This document shows, piece by piece, positions 51,653-61,187 of a DNA stretch of 64,000 nucleotides; positions within the stretch are counted from its first letter, which is position 1; each line of letters starts with the position of its first letter. This DNA is from Fictibacillus macauensis ZFHKF-1. GTDB taxonomy: Bacteria > Bacillota > Bacilli > Bacillales > Fictibacillaceae. The notes below the pieces were generated by a model. That model made no database searches, was not told where the DNA came from, and was given only the letters and a program-made list of their open reading frames with translations. The DNA lies in assembly GCF_000269865.1 (NCBI RefSeq), contig NZ_AKKV01000030.1, forward strand, positions 62,001 to 126,000, read 5' to 3'. The position numbers and the translations under genes were made by a program.

Positions 51653-53278
51653 TTAGAAAATCTTGCGCACTAAGCGCTTAATTAGTGACCCTTTATGTTG
51701 CTCAGATGAAACATACAACTGTTCAAAAACAATATCTTCTAAATGATGAACATCATAATGCATCGAATCAATAAAATGTTCAATATCTGATTGTCCTGAA
51801 GGATTGTACATAATAATGTCTACACCAAGCGTATTCAACAAGAGAAGAAGCGCCGCATCCTCTCTTGTAAAGCCTCCATTGAATTCTGTATGATAAAGGA
51901 CTACTTTCGGTACACTCTTCGGATAATCATACTGCTGTAACAAGCGTAATAGCTCTTCTGGCAGAAACGTGGCTTGTTGGAAAAGAAAAATTTGCACGTC
52001 TTTTGTCTGCTCATGTTGCGCTTTCAACAGCTTAGGATGTTCACTATACGATTTAATAGCTGAAGCGAGTGTGAACTGTAACCCTTTTGGTAAATGATCA
52101 TATTGCCACCAATGGCTATCCATCATTTTCTGAACAGATAATGTGCCATCATTTCCAAGTGCTTGTTCATAATGATATCGATAATTGCCTTTTACAGCTG
52201 GTGCATAGGGGAAACGTCGAATGCTTACTGTCAGGGGTTGTTCCTCCAAGCTGTGCATCTTATCCCAATAGTCTTCACGATCGTGCGAAACGCCGTGCAC
52301 TTTGGCAAAGACAACAGGTAGCTTTACCGTCCGTCCTTCAATTTGGAAATCGGGACGAACCATCGCCTCTTCAACTCCATAAATGAAAATATCGTCATAC
52401 GTCATTTTCATCGTTAATGGTAACGGCTGATGTTCTCGAAATTGCCATGGCTTATAGAAGCCTGACTCCTGATCGTGTAATAATTTCTCTAACTGCTGGG
52501 AGGCCCGATAAGCGACAGTCGCTCGCCGTTCCTGACGAGTGGTAGGAAAAGGTTGCAGAGCTACCTTGTTACCATACTCGTATTTGTGTGAGAACCTATT
52601 CGTTGGATCGATTCGAGCAAAATCATCTTGATGATCAGGATGAAAGATTAAGACGTCACACCCTAATTTCATAAGCAATAATAAAAAATACATATGACTT
52701 ATTTTTAATGGTCCGTACCATATAACCTTTGGAAACGGATCTTCTACCGTCATATTAACGGTCCATTTTTCCCAATGGTTTTTTAACCATTTTATAATAT
52801 CAATGACAACACGCCTAAATTCAGTCGAGAGCAAGCCGCTTTGCTCTTTTTCTTGGAAGAATTCCATCACTTCAATGAGCTGTTGCTGAAGATGGCGATT
52901 AAGTGTAGGGTCACTATGCTGCGGAAGAAGACGTCTTCCTACCATAAAAGCAATAAGACGTTTAATCGAAAGACCATTCGGCTCTTGATGATGAAGATTC
53001 ATCACTTCTTGAATCTGTTGAAAAATAGGAGGTTCAATATGTTTGTCGAGCTCTTCACTGAGCACATGATAAGTAGGATCTTCTTTAAAATCAATTAGCG
53101 TATTATAATAGCTTTCCTCTTCAAGAGGCACACCTAGCACACGAATTGCCACAGTCCAAAACGCATGTGTCTGTTCTGCTTGCTGTCCGCTAGCTAGCGG
53201 ACGAGTGATTTGTTGAAATTGTTCAAACCATTCCGAGTTCAATGGAGATAACTGTGGCTTGATTTGCTCATAACCCAT
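51653..53278 (-). CDS. yceG: YceG family protein
   Basis: A 541-residue cytosolic protein like B. subtilis YceG, found with TelA/TerD relatives. GYEQIKPQLSPLNSEWFEQF at the N-terminus and IIKWLKNHWEKWTVNM in the middle are typical. A later repeat-like pair (LLMKLGCDVLIFHPDHQDDF and LLNTLGVDIIMYNPSGQSD) suggests internal duplication of a Rossmann-like module. ATG 53278 follows AAAGGAGTGAGGAG. The longer frame from 53353 lacks a site. yceH starts 24 bases downstream, so the two are an operon. Activity is unknown. Confidence 0.82.
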   Translation of the reverse strand: MGYEQIKPQLSPLNSEWFEQFQQITRPLASGQQAEQTHAFWTVAIRVLGVPLEEESYYNTLIDFKEDPTYHVLSEELDKHIEPPIFQQIQEVMNLHHQEPNGLSIKRLIAFMVGRRLLPQHSDPTLNRHLQQQLIEVMEFFQEKEQSGLLSTEFRRVVIDIIKWLKNHWEKWTVNMTVEDPFPKVIWYGPLKISHMYFLLLLMKLGCDVLIFHPDHQDDFARIDPTNRFSHKYEYGNKVALQPFPTTRQERRATVAYRASQQLEKLLHDQESGFYKPWQFREHQPLPLTMKMTYDDIFIYGVEEAMVRPDFQIEGRTVKLPVVFAKVHGVSHDREDYWDKMHSLEEQPLTVSIRRFPYAPAVKGNYRYHYEQALGNDGTLSVQKMMDSHWWQYDHLPKGLQFTLASAIKSYSEHPKLLKAQHEQTKDVQIFLFQQATFLPEELLRLLQQYDYPKSVPKVVLYHTEFNGGFTREDAALLLLLNTLGVDIIMYNPSGQSDIEHFIDSMHYDVHHLEDIVFEQLYVSSEQHKGSLIKRLVRKIF

Positions 53279-53439
53279 CTCCTCACTCCTTTCCACAAAA
53301 AAGCTTCTTCCCTTAGTATATCGGTTATTTTCACGCTTTGCACAATAAACCATTATGTTTTTGCGAGCAAATCACTTGAATGCAGCCATTGCTTTTTGAA
53401 ATACTAGTTCATACTTAGAAATGAAGGAGTGAAGCAAGG

Positions 53440-54084
53440 ATGAACATCTTTTTAGTAGGCGCAAACGGACAAATTGGACAAAAAATCGTAACACTTCTTT
53501 CCAACCATCCCGATCATGCGGTTACAGCTATGGTGCGTGATGAACAACAAGCTGCTGCACTTCAACAACATGGTGTGAGTACAGCTACTGCGAACCTAGA
53601 AGGAACTGTAGGTGAACTGGCAAATGCCATGAGCGGACATGATGCCGTCATCTTTTCAGCTGGTTCTGGTGGACAGACAGGCTCTGATAAAACACTGCTC
53701 GTTGATTTAGATGGTGCGGTAAAAACGATGGAAGCCGCTCAACAAGCGAACATTTCTCGTTTTGTAATGGTGAGCGCGTTACAAGCTCATCATCGTGAAA
53801 ATTGGAATGATCAGCTTTTACCTTACTATGTCGCTAAGCATTATGCCGATCGCATGTTAGAAGCAAGTGCTTTAAACTATACAATTGTGCGCCCCGGCGG
53901 ACTCCTAAATGAAGACGGAACTGGCAAGGTTGCTATTGCTGAGAACTTACAGCATGGTTCTGTATCCCGCGAAGACGTCGCTCGCACGATTCTTGAAGTT
54001 TTACATGAAGAACGAACCTTTAAGCGTGCTTTTGATTTGACTGCTGGTAACACACCAATTGCAGAGGCACTTAAAACATTCTAG
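53440..54084 (+). CDS. yhfK: NAD(P)-binding SDR protein YhfK
   Basis: A 214-residue atypical SDR/NmrA-like protein with the same length and sequence pattern as B. subtilis YhfK. The cofactor loop is GANGQIGQKIVTLL near the N-terminus, and the active-site YxxxK sits in YYVAKHYADRMLEAS (about residue 129). VRPGGLLNEDGTG follows. It may reduce or bind a quinone- or flavin-like substrate, but none is known. Single-gene unit with a strong terminator. Confidence 0.88.
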   Translation: MNIFLVGANGQIGQKIVTLLSNHPDHAVTAMVRDEQQAAALQQHGVSTATANLEGTVGELANAMSGHDAVIFSAGSGGQTGSDKTLLVDLDGAVKTMEAAQQANISRFVMVSALQAHHRENWNDQLLPYYVAKHYADRMLEASALNYTIVRPGGLLNEDGTGKVAIAENLQHGSVSREDVARTILEVLHEERTFKRAFDLTAGNTPIAEALKTF

Positions 54085-54125
54085 AAAAAAGCTGTTCAAC
54101 CCGTTAGAGTTGAACAGCTTTTTTT
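54085..54125 (+). terminator. Terminator of yhfK
   Basis: GCTGTTCAAC pairs exactly with GTTGAACAGC, extended by A6/T7 on the flanks. Confidence 0.9.
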
Positions 54126-54223
54126 CTTACCTATGTTTAATTCACCGGTTTTTGTGAAAAGAATAAGGTGGTTCATTTTTTACATAACGAGCAAACTCTA
54201 AAAAAACAATAGCAGGTGATTTC

Positions 54224-54991
54224 ATGAAAAAACTTGTACTCATTCGACATGGTGAAAGTCTTTATAATTTAGAAAATCGCTTTACCGGCTGGATCGATGT
54301 TGATTTATCCGATGGAGGTTATCAAGAAGCACGAACAGCAGGCGCTATTCTTAAAAAACATGGATATGTATTTGATGTTGCTCACACATCTGTCCTAAAA
54401 CGAGCAATTCGCACGCTTTGGATTATGTTACATGAAATGGATTTAGTGTGGATCCCTATTTATAACTCTTGGCGACTCAACGAGCGTCATTATGGTAAAC
54501 TTCAAGGTCTTAATAAAGACGAAGTAAGACAACAATTCGGCGAAGAACAGGTGAATGAATGGCGCCGTTCTGCTACTATTGCTCCTCCTCCATTATCACA
54601 TAATCAACATAAGCGAGACGTATCTGACCCCAAATATGCAGCGATTGCTCATGAGCTCATCCCTTTTACAGAAAGCTTACTAGATACTGAAGCACGCACG
54701 CTCGTATATTGGCATGAAACGCTCATTCCTAGCTTAAAGCACAATGATCGGATCCTGATCTCTGCTCATGGAAACACGTTACGTGCACTCGTAAAATACC
54801 TTGATTGTATACCAAATGACAACATTGCATCGTTGAATATTCCAAATGGTATCCCTCTTGTATATGAGTTAGACGAACAATTAAATCCGATTAAACGTTA
54901 TTATCTAAATGAAGAGGGACCCATGGATGAGCACTGTATCCCACGCCATCTTGATTTAGATGATCAAGAAAATTGTGATTGGATGGGCTAA
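54224..54991 (+). CDS. gpmA: 2,3-bisphosphoglycerate-dependent phosphoglycerate mutase GpmA
   Basis: A 255-residue dPGM that interconverts 3- and 2-phosphoglycerate. The phospho-His is in [18 protein letters not shown], and [17 protein letters not shown], the [12 protein letters not shown] cofactor pocket and [15 protein letters not shown] (second His) are all present. It therefore looks active. B. subtilis depends on the Mn-type PGM (GpmI), so this is probably a second, redundant enzyme. Its stop overlaps that of the convergent SRPBCC gene by four bases. Confidence 0.9.
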   Translation: MKKLVLIRHGESLYNLENRFTGWIDVDLSDGGYQEARTAGAILKKHGYVFDVAHTSVLKRAIRTLWIMLHEMDLVWIPIYNSWRLNERHYGKLQGLNKDEVRQQFGEEQVNEWRRSATIAPPPLSHNQHKRDVSDPKYAAIAHELIPFTESLLDTEARTLVYWHETLIPSLKHNDRILISAHGNTLRALVKYLDCIPNDNIASLNIPNGIPLVYELDEQLNPIKRYYLNEEGPMDEHCIPRHLDLDDQENCDWMG

Positions 54992-55422
54992 GAGGTTCCG
55001 TTAAGGTACTGCTCTAAAGATACTGAAGCTTGTTCATAGGCTTGTTGCATTTTCACTTGAAGAGAGGATGGAATGCAATAAGATAAACAACCTGTGAATT
55101 GCTCACCATGAACAAGCTTCGTTCCATTTTTATAAGGCTTTAGCTTCCAATAATGCCTACCGAATAGCACGCCTTTAACACCACCGGTCCAGGCTAGTGC
55201 TTGCTCGCTTTCCCAAACAGTAATAGTAGGACGAAACGAAAACGTAAGCGACTTGAAAAAAGGAGCTACAACTGTTGCTTGTAACGTCTCATGAACAGCG
55301 CCCCGTCCTTTTAAGGAATGAATTTGCGGATTCCACCTTCCATAGTGTTCGAAAGCTATTAATGCGTTCCAGACGTCGCTTGGAGAATGGGAAAGTATGC
55401 GCTCATCTCTAATTTCAATCAT
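54988..55422 (-). CDS. SRPBCC family protein
   Basis: A 144-residue START/Bet-v1-like (SRPBCC) protein, a fold that binds hydrophobic ligands. Marks are [20 protein letters not shown] at the N-terminus and the [20 protein letters not shown] hairpin. ATG 55422 follows AAAGGAGATTAC. Longer in-frame starts upstream of it lie inside cwlK. It overlaps the end of cwlK by eight bases, suggesting coupling. The ligand is unknown, and the lipid-related genes upstream make a lipid plausible. Confidence 0.75.
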   Translation of the reverse strand: MIEIRDERILSHSPSDVWNALIAFEHYGRWNPQIHSLKGRGAVHETLQATVVAPFFKSLTFSFRPTITVWESEQALAWTGGVKGVLFGRHYWKLKPYKNGTKLVHGEQFTGCLSYCIPSSLQVKMQQAYEQASVSLEQYLNGTS

Positions 55423-55966
55423 GTAATCTCCTTTGTGTTTCAGGTACTCGCTCACCATTTTGAAGCTCTGTAATACTCAATCCAAATTCCATTTGTAAGT
55501 GAGGGTAATCTTTAAATTCCCAATCTCCTCCCCATGAAAAACCAAGACGTTTTGCAAGTTTAACGACTTCCATCCAATCGGACAGTCCATTTTTATTTTC
55601 ATCCATTCGCATATCCCAGACAACGGATCCATCTTTTTTTCGCAATGCAAAATCAATGGCTAGACCGTAATTATGGTACGACTCGCCTCCTCTAGCCGTT
55701 GTAACAATATTCCCCTTCTCGCTTCTTCCTTTAGCATATAGCTGGTTTTGCTTAGCAGATGACCGAAATCCATCGGTAACAAGAAGGGAAATACCTTTTG
55801 CTTTTGCTTGCGAGATGAGCTTATTTTTCCCAGCAACAACCGCAGGATGTAAGCCTGTAGGTAGTGGTGTTTGCCGCTTTTGCTCTTTTTGCTCTAGGAA
55901 ATAATAGAGTAAAAAACTAGCTCCTAGTATACAAATAAGCACAAGCCCTCTTTTTTTACCGCTCAT
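55415..55966 (-). CDS. cwlK: Peptidoglycan L-Ala-D-Glu endopeptidase CwlK-like (M15)
   Basis: A 183-residue wall hydrolase. A membrane anchor or signal segment (about residues 7-22, LVLICILGASFLLYYFL) precedes the M15 catalytic domain. Zinc ligands lie in ARGGESYHNYGLAIDFAL (SxHxxGxAxD) and GGDWEFKDYPHLQM. The match to B. subtilis CwlK is close (GNIVTTARGGESYHNYGLAI, KNGLSDWMEVVKLAKRLGF). It cleaves the L-Ala-D-Glu bond of peptidoglycan stem peptides. It has an upstream SCP2 gene at six bases, so it belongs to the lipid-related run. Confidence 0.88.
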   Translation of the reverse strand: MSGKKRGLVLICILGASFLLYYFLEQKEQKRQTPLPTGLHPAVVAGKNKLISQAKAKGISLLVTDGFRSSAKQNQLYAKGRSEKGNIVTTARGGESYHNYGLAIDFALRKKDGSVVWDMRMDENKNGLSDWMEVVKLAKRLGFSWGGDWEFKDYPHLQMEFGLSITELQNGERVPETQRRLHD

Positions 55967-55971
55967 CGTTC

Positions 55972-56340
55972 TTACTTTTCAAAATAACGGCCTAGCTCGT
56001 ACTGGCGAAGTAAACCTTCCATTTTGATGGCATGAACGAGACTACCATTTACTTTTAATTTCCCCATCATATAGGCTGCGGTACCATTTAATTGCCCAAT
56101 TAATAACTTTTTAAAGCTTTTTCCTGATAAAAAAAGCGTGCATGCTGGCTCATAGGAAAGTTCCTCATGCACAGTTACTACTCCGTGATCGAAATGCATT
56201 TGAAAAGCATAATCCTCATCTATAATGGTAAATTGATACGTGATTCCTAACTCCTTTATTGGTCCAGGTTGTTCATTCATAAGTGTAGCTGTTTTTTTAC
56301 TAATTTCTTGAATCGTATAGTTTTCAATGGCACTTGTCAT
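55972..56340 (-). CDS. SCP-2 sterol-transfer family protein
   Basis: A 122-residue protein with the SCP2 fold, a lipid-binding module. Signs are YTIQEISKKTATLMNE, VTVHEELSYEPACTLFLSGK (typical mid-domain strand) and YMMGKLKVNGSLVHAIKMEG at the end. AGGAGGAACTGCT precedes ATG. It lies 18 bases after the aldehyde dehydrogenase gene and six before cwlK. It probably carries an acyl-type ligand for the neighbouring enzymes, but this is inference. Confidence 0.82.
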   Translation of the reverse strand: MTSAIENYTIQEISKKTATLMNEQPGPIKELGITYQFTIIDEDYAFQMHFDHGVVTVHEELSYEPACTLFLSGKSFKKLLIGQLNGTAAYMMGKLKVNGSLVHAIKMEGLLRQYELGRYFEK

Positions 56341-56357
56341 AGCAGTTCCTCCTAGGA

Positions 56358-57893
56358 TTATTGAGATTTTTTTAGTAGTTTACGATAGGCCGCTAGAAAT
56401 GAAGGCCACTGTATTCGTTTTCCATAATAGGCAGTGATCAATTGCTTAAAATAAGGATACTTCCCAGCATACGGATACCAATTAACTTCTGTCGCCTTCT
56501 TGCCCTCATCTAGTAAAATAGCTTTTGGTTCAGTAAATAGTTCAATTCCAGCTCTGCCATGGTATCTCCCCAACCCACTGTTTTTCACTCCACCAAAAGG
56601 TAAATGAGGATTAGCAAAAGATACAACAACATCATTAATACAAACGGCTCCTGTTTCTAAACGTGCAGCTACCCGTTTTGCTTTTTCAATGTCTTTTGAA
56701 AACACACTTGCATTTAATCCAAATTCAGAATCATTAGCACAACGAACAGCTTCATCTTCTGACGAAAACGGCACTACGCAAAGTACAGGACCAAACGTCT
56801 CTTCCGACATGATCTTCATGTCCTCTGTTACATTGGTTAGAAGCACTGGTTCTAGCCGAAACGAATCGTTTTCATGCCAAGACTCATCATAAGAACCGAC
56901 TTCTTGGATTGCCCCCTTTTCCATCGCATCACGCAAATGCTCTTTAACAATCGCTACTTGAGGAGCGAACGTCATGACTCCTAAATCCGTGTCATCACTT
57001 ATCTCTTGACGAAGCGTATTCAATTCTTTTTTTAAAAGCTCAATAAACGGGGCATACACTGATTGTTGTACATAAATACGTTCCACAGACATACACACTT
57101 GTCCTGAATTCGTTAACGCTCCCCACACCGCCCCCTTTGCCGCACGCTCTAAATGAGCATCATCAAAAACAATCATTGGATCTTTTCCACTTAATTCAAG
57201 TGTCGTGCCAATCAATTGCTCAGCAGCAGCTTTTTGAATCTTTTTTCCTGTTTTAATAGAGCCCGTAAACAAAATATAGTTCGGAGAAGCGGCAACGAGA
57301 CGTGCTCCAAGCTCTCCTGATCCATGAGCAACTTGTACCGTTCCATCTGGAAAGCCCGCTTTAGCAAATAAAGATTGAATTAGTTTACCAATCATTGGGG
57401 TAATTTCGGATGGTTTTAAGATTACACAATTACCTGAAACAAGTGCACTAAGCATAGGAATGACCGCTAAGGAAAACGGATAGTTCCACGGAGAAATAAT
57501 AAGTACGGTCCCCTTTGGTTCATGTACGATATACGATTTTTTTCCTAATAAAGCGAGAGGCGTTTTTACTTTTTTCGTACGCAAAACGTCCTCACCATGT
57601 TTTTCAAGATGGCGAAGCGACTCGACGGTTGTTAATAATTCAGCTGTTATAGCCTCTACTTTAGGCTTACCGGCATCGCTAGCAATAATTTCCACGCAAT
57701 GATCTAGCTCTTGTACTAAAAGTAAACGCAGTCGCTTAAAGTAGTGCAAACGCTCTCTAATCGGAAGCGTTTTCCATCCTTCAAAAGCTTCTCGTGCTTG
57801 TGCCATCATCTCTGGAACCATCTCGAGAGACGTCTCCTCCACTTCATCTATTACCTTACCTGTTGCTGGATTAATTGCCATTAATGTTCCCAT
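56358..57893 (-). CDS. Aldehyde dehydrogenase
   Basis: A 511-residue NAD(P)-dependent aldehyde dehydrogenase. The catalytic Cys is in NSGQVCMSVERIYVQ (about residue 270), the general-base Glu in TTLELSGKDPMIVFDDA, the cofactor loop in LFTGSIKTGKKI, and the substrate-binding end reads HLPFGGVKNSGLGRYHGRAG. Class is near ALDH3/succinate-semialdehyde-type enzymes, and long-chain aldehyde use is suggested by the adjacent acyl-reductase-like SDR and SCP2 genes. Start follows AGGGGGGAACGAG. Confidence 0.85.
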   Translation of the reverse strand: MGTLMAINPATGKVIDEVEETSLEMVPEMMAQAREAFEGWKTLPIRERLHYFKRLRLLLVQELDHCVEIIASDAGKPKVEAITAELLTTVESLRHLEKHGEDVLRTKKVKTPLALLGKKSYIVHEPKGTVLIISPWNYPFSLAVIPMLSALVSGNCVILKPSEITPMIGKLIQSLFAKAGFPDGTVQVAHGSGELGARLVAASPNYILFTGSIKTGKKIQKAAAEQLIGTTLELSGKDPMIVFDDAHLERAAKGAVWGALTNSGQVCMSVERIYVQQSVYAPFIELLKKELNTLRQEISDDTDLGVMTFAPQVAIVKEHLRDAMEKGAIQEVGSYDESWHENDSFRLEPVLLTNVTEDMKIMSEETFGPVLCVVPFSSEDEAVRCANDSEFGLNASVFSKDIEKAKRVAARLETGAVCINDVVVSFANPHLPFGGVKNSGLGRYHGRAGIELFTEPKAILLDEGKKATEVNWYPYAGKYPYFKQLITAYYGKRIQWPSFLAAYRKLLKKSQ

Positions 57894-57903
57894 CTCGTTC
57901 CCC

Positions 57904-58965
57904 CTATGTAACAGAAATCTCTTTATCTCGATCTTTTCGATGATGTTTATAGTACGCTACAATTTTCGGTGCATAGTCTTTGAAATCAGGACATGTTATG
58001 CCATATTTTTCTAAAATAGCAATTGCTCCCGAGGCATCGTATGTCGTCATGCATCCAAAATAGTGCAGCGCTTCTCGTTCTACTTTAAATAATTTTCGAA
58101 TTGTTGCAAAGGATAATGCGCGTTCCATTATTGTAGAAGACATTGTCCAAGTTGGTTCTTTTCCGAGTAATTCTCGGCAAATGAGAAGATAAAAGTCTTT
58201 GCTTTTGTAAGGATTCGGATCTGTTAAATGAAATGCCCGTTGACTGGCTTCTGGAGCATGAGCAAGACATAAGGTAGCTTTAATGATATAGTCTTCTGGA
58301 ACCGCGTTAAAAAACGCTTGTGATGTACCTATATAGGGAATCGGTAATGAGCGTACGCGATCAAGAAAACGCATAATAAAGTACGGACCATCAAACTTAA
58401 CGGTTTCTCCCGTTTGTGAATGACCAACAACAATGCCTGGACGAATAATCGTATACGGCACATCGCTTAACGCAGAAACACGTTGCTCGGCAGCAAATTT
58501 CGTCGCTTCATAATGGTTTTTAAAGGATTGCCCTCGATCTAGCTCCTCCTCTAATATTAAGCCAGTGCGCTCTCCAGATACGTAAGCTGTGCTAAAAAAC
58601 ACGTAGCGTTCTAGGCGTGGAAGCGTACGTACTAGTTGATTTATATGTTCTGTTCCTATGACATTAACAGCTGTGGCTGCTTTTAGAGGGACCGCTAGAT
58701 CATAAAGAGCAGCGAGGTGGAAGACATGCGTAACATGTTCTTGCATCCACACACGATGATGATCACTAAGATACAGATCCTCTACGGTAATATCACTGGC
58801 AAAAAGCGTTACATTCGAAAAGTGTTTCACTTTTTTTCGTGCTGTCTCTAGTTGCAATGGATGAACGAGTAAACCATAGTGATCCCATAAATTTTGTTCC
58901 ATCATCGCCTCTACTAAACGAGAAGCGAGAAAGCCTGGATATCCTGTTATTAAACATGCTCTCAT
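57904..58965 (-). CDS. SDR, fatty acyl-CoA reductase-like (NAD_binding_4)
   Basis: A 353-residue extended SDR of the male-sterility/acyl-CoA-reductase or sugar-epimerase type. LITGYPGFLASRLVEAMMEQ is the cofactor loop, VFHLAALYDLAVPLKAATAV and FSTAYVSGE follow, and the YxxxK pair is in HYEATKFAAEQRV (about residue 155). IIRPGIVVGHSQTGE is the next family block. It lies 11 bases before the aldehyde dehydrogenase gene. Reduction of an acyl thioester or oxidation of a hydroxylipid is inferred. Confidence 0.75.
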   Translation of the reverse strand: MRACLITGYPGFLASRLVEAMMEQNLWDHYGLLVHPLQLETARKKVKHFSNVTLFASDITVEDLYLSDHHRVWMQEHVTHVFHLAALYDLAVPLKAATAVNVIGTEHINQLVRTLPRLERYVFFSTAYVSGERTGLILEEELDRGQSFKNHYEATKFAAEQRVSALSDVPYTIIRPGIVVGHSQTGETVKFDGPYFIMRFLDRVRSLPIPYIGTSQAFFNAVPEDYIIKATLCLAHAPEASQRAFHLTDPNPYKSKDFYLLICRELLGKEPTWTMSSTIMERALSFATIRKLFKVEREALHYFGCMTTYDASGAIAILEKYGITCPDFKDYAPKIVAYYKHHRKDRDKEISVT

Positions 58966-58987
58966 CCGTCTTCACCGTCCTCGAAGT

Positions 58988-59467
58988 CTATGATCGTTCC
59001 TGACGCCGCTTTGGTTGCAGTGTGAAAAACGGAACATTCTCTTGTCCCGTCATACGAACGTACACAAACAATTGCCCCTTATGATGAATTTCATGATCCC
59101 TCATATTCTCAAGCCAAAGTCGACCCGAGGCCTCATAGCCAAATAGATCAATTTCTTTTTCTAAATGTTCAGGCTGCAAAGACTCAAAATCTTGTTTTGT
59201 TTGCTCTGTATAAGACTGAAGAATGCTACGAACGTCATTCATCGTCTCAAATTCAGGCGGTGCAGCTGGCGAAACAAAAACTCCAGCAAGCAGTGTTTTT
59301 AAGAACATATCTCCTGAGCTTCCGATATGAACGATTAGTTCACCGAGTGGCATTGCCCCTTCCCATGGCTTAAATCGTACGTGTGTTGATTCTGTTTCTT
59401 GCACTAAACGCTCAAGCACCACACGATGCTTTAACCAGCTATCCCTAAATTCTGAAATAATCGTCAT
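58988..59467 (-). CDS. DinB family protein
   Basis: A 159-residue four-helix DinB/DUF664-type protein, often a thiol-dependent transferase in Bacillus. The metal-binding His triad is visible: LIVHIGSSGDMF (first His) and RDHEIHHKGQLFVYVRM. ATG 59467 follows GGGAGGTAAAACG. The longer frame is not supported. It begins the run that continues with the SDR gene after 22 bases. Bacillithiol as thiol partner is an attractive guess only. Confidence 0.8.
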   Translation of the reverse strand: MTIISEFRDSWLKHRVVLERLVQETESTHVRFKPWEGAMPLGELIVHIGSSGDMFLKTLLAGVFVSPAAPPEFETMNDVRSILQSYTEQTKQDFESLQPEHLEKEIDLFGYEASGRLWLENMRDHEIHHKGQLFVYVRMTGQENVPFFTLQPKRRQERS

Positions 59468-59663
59468 CGTTTTACCTCCCGCATCACTTATTTCTGCGTA
59501 TGTTAATACATTCGAGATGAACATACGAACACCTTTATAAAAAAATGAGTTCTCGGTAGTCAGAGGGAAACACTTGAAAATGAACGCTAGTCATCTATGA
59601 AAAAAGAACACGATCTGGCGGGCTTAAATCAGCTCGTCAAACAATGTTCTTTACTCGATCTTG

Positions 59664-61010
59664 TTAGGAAGAAAGAGACTGTGGAAAAGAAAATACATCA
59701 TATGGATCGTACATGGCCTTTACTTTTTCTAAACGAGGAACATTACCACCAAAGTACGCGCGCTCTGGGTCACTTAATTCGCTATACGGAAAGTTCACAT
59801 AAGATCCTGTTGTAATCCTGTCTAAATAAGGAAAGCGATTCTCCAACCATTTCACATTTACACTTTTGTATTCTTGATCTTCCCAAACCGACTGTAGTCC
59901 CATAATATAGTGAGCATCTCGATAAAAGAACGCTGTCTCTTCCGGTGCTACTTCAGCTACTTTACCCCCAAGTGCATAGAGAGATAACGCAGCGTAAACC
60001 GATCCTGGAGCACGTTGTCTAAGCAAAGAAATAATACTTTCAATTTCCCGCTTACTATACGTTCGATTTACAAAACGTCCTGTGGATTTGAATCGTTCAT
60101 AAGGAGGATAAGCCGCTTCAACTTTTTGAATCGCTTCATAAAAAGGGAGTTCTTCCACGCGGATTTGAACGTTACCTCCTAATGATAAAGGCTCGACTAA
60201 ACGTAGAGCTTCCTCTTTAGATCCATAAAAAAAGCCAGTCCCACCAAGACCATAACCACCATCTAGTGCATTATAAATACGACCCACCATCGTCATTCGT
60301 GAATCCATTGACGCAAGCCATTGTTGCCATGTATAAAAAAACTGCATTTGCAGCCGTTGCGTTAAGTTAGGCCCTTCCATTTGAATCAAGCTAATCTTGT
60401 TTACTTTGTTAGGAACCTTGTACGTTAAAGAAACGACAACACCAAAGTTCCCACCTCCCGCTCCGCGGCAAGCCCAAAAGAGCTCACTATTCTGCTTCTC
60501 ATTTGCAACGAGAATTCTTCCTTTGTAATCTACCATCTCTAGCTCTACTAAAGAATCACAGCCTAAACCAAATTTACGGGAAGAAAGCCCCCAGCCCCCA
60601 CCTAGCGTATAACCACTAACACCAACAGTCGGACACGTTCCTCCTGGAAATGGATAACCGCGGGATGAAACATATGCGTAAAGCTGTTCATTTTTTACAC
60701 CTGCTTGTACTGTAATGTTCATTGAATCTCTAAAGGAAATCGCATTCATACGACTAATATCAATGACAAGTACCCCATCACCAATTGAAAAACCTTCGTA
60801 ATGATGACCACCCGAACGAATTCTCAGGGGTACTTGTTGTTTGCGCGACCAAATAACAGCATTGCTAACATCTCGATTGTTTTCACAATACACAATTATT
60901 AGCGGAAACCGCTGAACCCCACGATTCCACTCCTGTCTAGCCGCTGTATAAAGAGGACTAAATCGCGTAATAATCTCCCCGGTTAATCCTTTTAAATCAA
61001 GGGTTTTCAT
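59664..61010 (-). CDS. Bicovalent FAD oxidoreductase (BBE family, CotQ/YgaK-like)
   Basis: A 448-residue oxidase of the berberine-bridge type. RSGGHHYEGFSIGDGVLVID carries the FAD-linking His and FPGGTCPTVGVSGYTLGGGW carries the FAD-linking Cys, so the flavin is bicovalently bound. The BBE C-terminus is YVNFPYSELSDPERAYFGGN. There is no signal peptide. The substrate is unknown (sugar or reticuline-like oxidases in relatives; CotQ is a spore-coat protein). ATG 61010 follows AAAAAAGGA. Divergent LysR regulator. Confidence 0.85.
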   Translation of the reverse strand: MKTLDLKGLTGEIITRFSPLYTAARQEWNRGVQRFPLIIVYCENNRDVSNAVIWSRKQQVPLRIRSGGHHYEGFSIGDGVLVIDISRMNAISFRDSMNITVQAGVKNEQLYAYVSSRGYPFPGGTCPTVGVSGYTLGGGWGLSSRKFGLGCDSLVELEMVDYKGRILVANEKQNSELFWACRGAGGGNFGVVVSLTYKVPNKVNKISLIQMEGPNLTQRLQMQFFYTWQQWLASMDSRMTMVGRIYNALDGGYGLGGTGFFYGSKEEALRLVEPLSLGGNVQIRVEELPFYEAIQKVEAAYPPYERFKSTGRFVNRTYSKREIESIISLLRQRAPGSVYAALSLYALGGKVAEVAPEETAFFYRDAHYIMGLQSVWEDQEYKSVNVKWLENRFPYLDRITTGSYVNFPYSELSDPERAYFGGNVPRLEKVKAMYDPYDVFSFPQSLSS

Positions 61011-61187
61011 TCTATGCATCCTTTTTTTAGATCTTGAGTAGAGCCACTACTGCTCCCTTCTATACTTTATGGACAAGATGACACTTTCGTGAGGGCGCTT
61101 GTGTTATGTCATTATTTTTCGTGTTACACTACAAAACATAAATGTATACACATATAAATCTACTAATGCTATGAAACAGGTGATCAG

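Noticed and set aside
59597..59815. Plus-strand frame of 72 codons overlapping the FAD oxidase end
   Set aside because: Overlaps a strongly supported gene for 150 bases and has no ribosome site.
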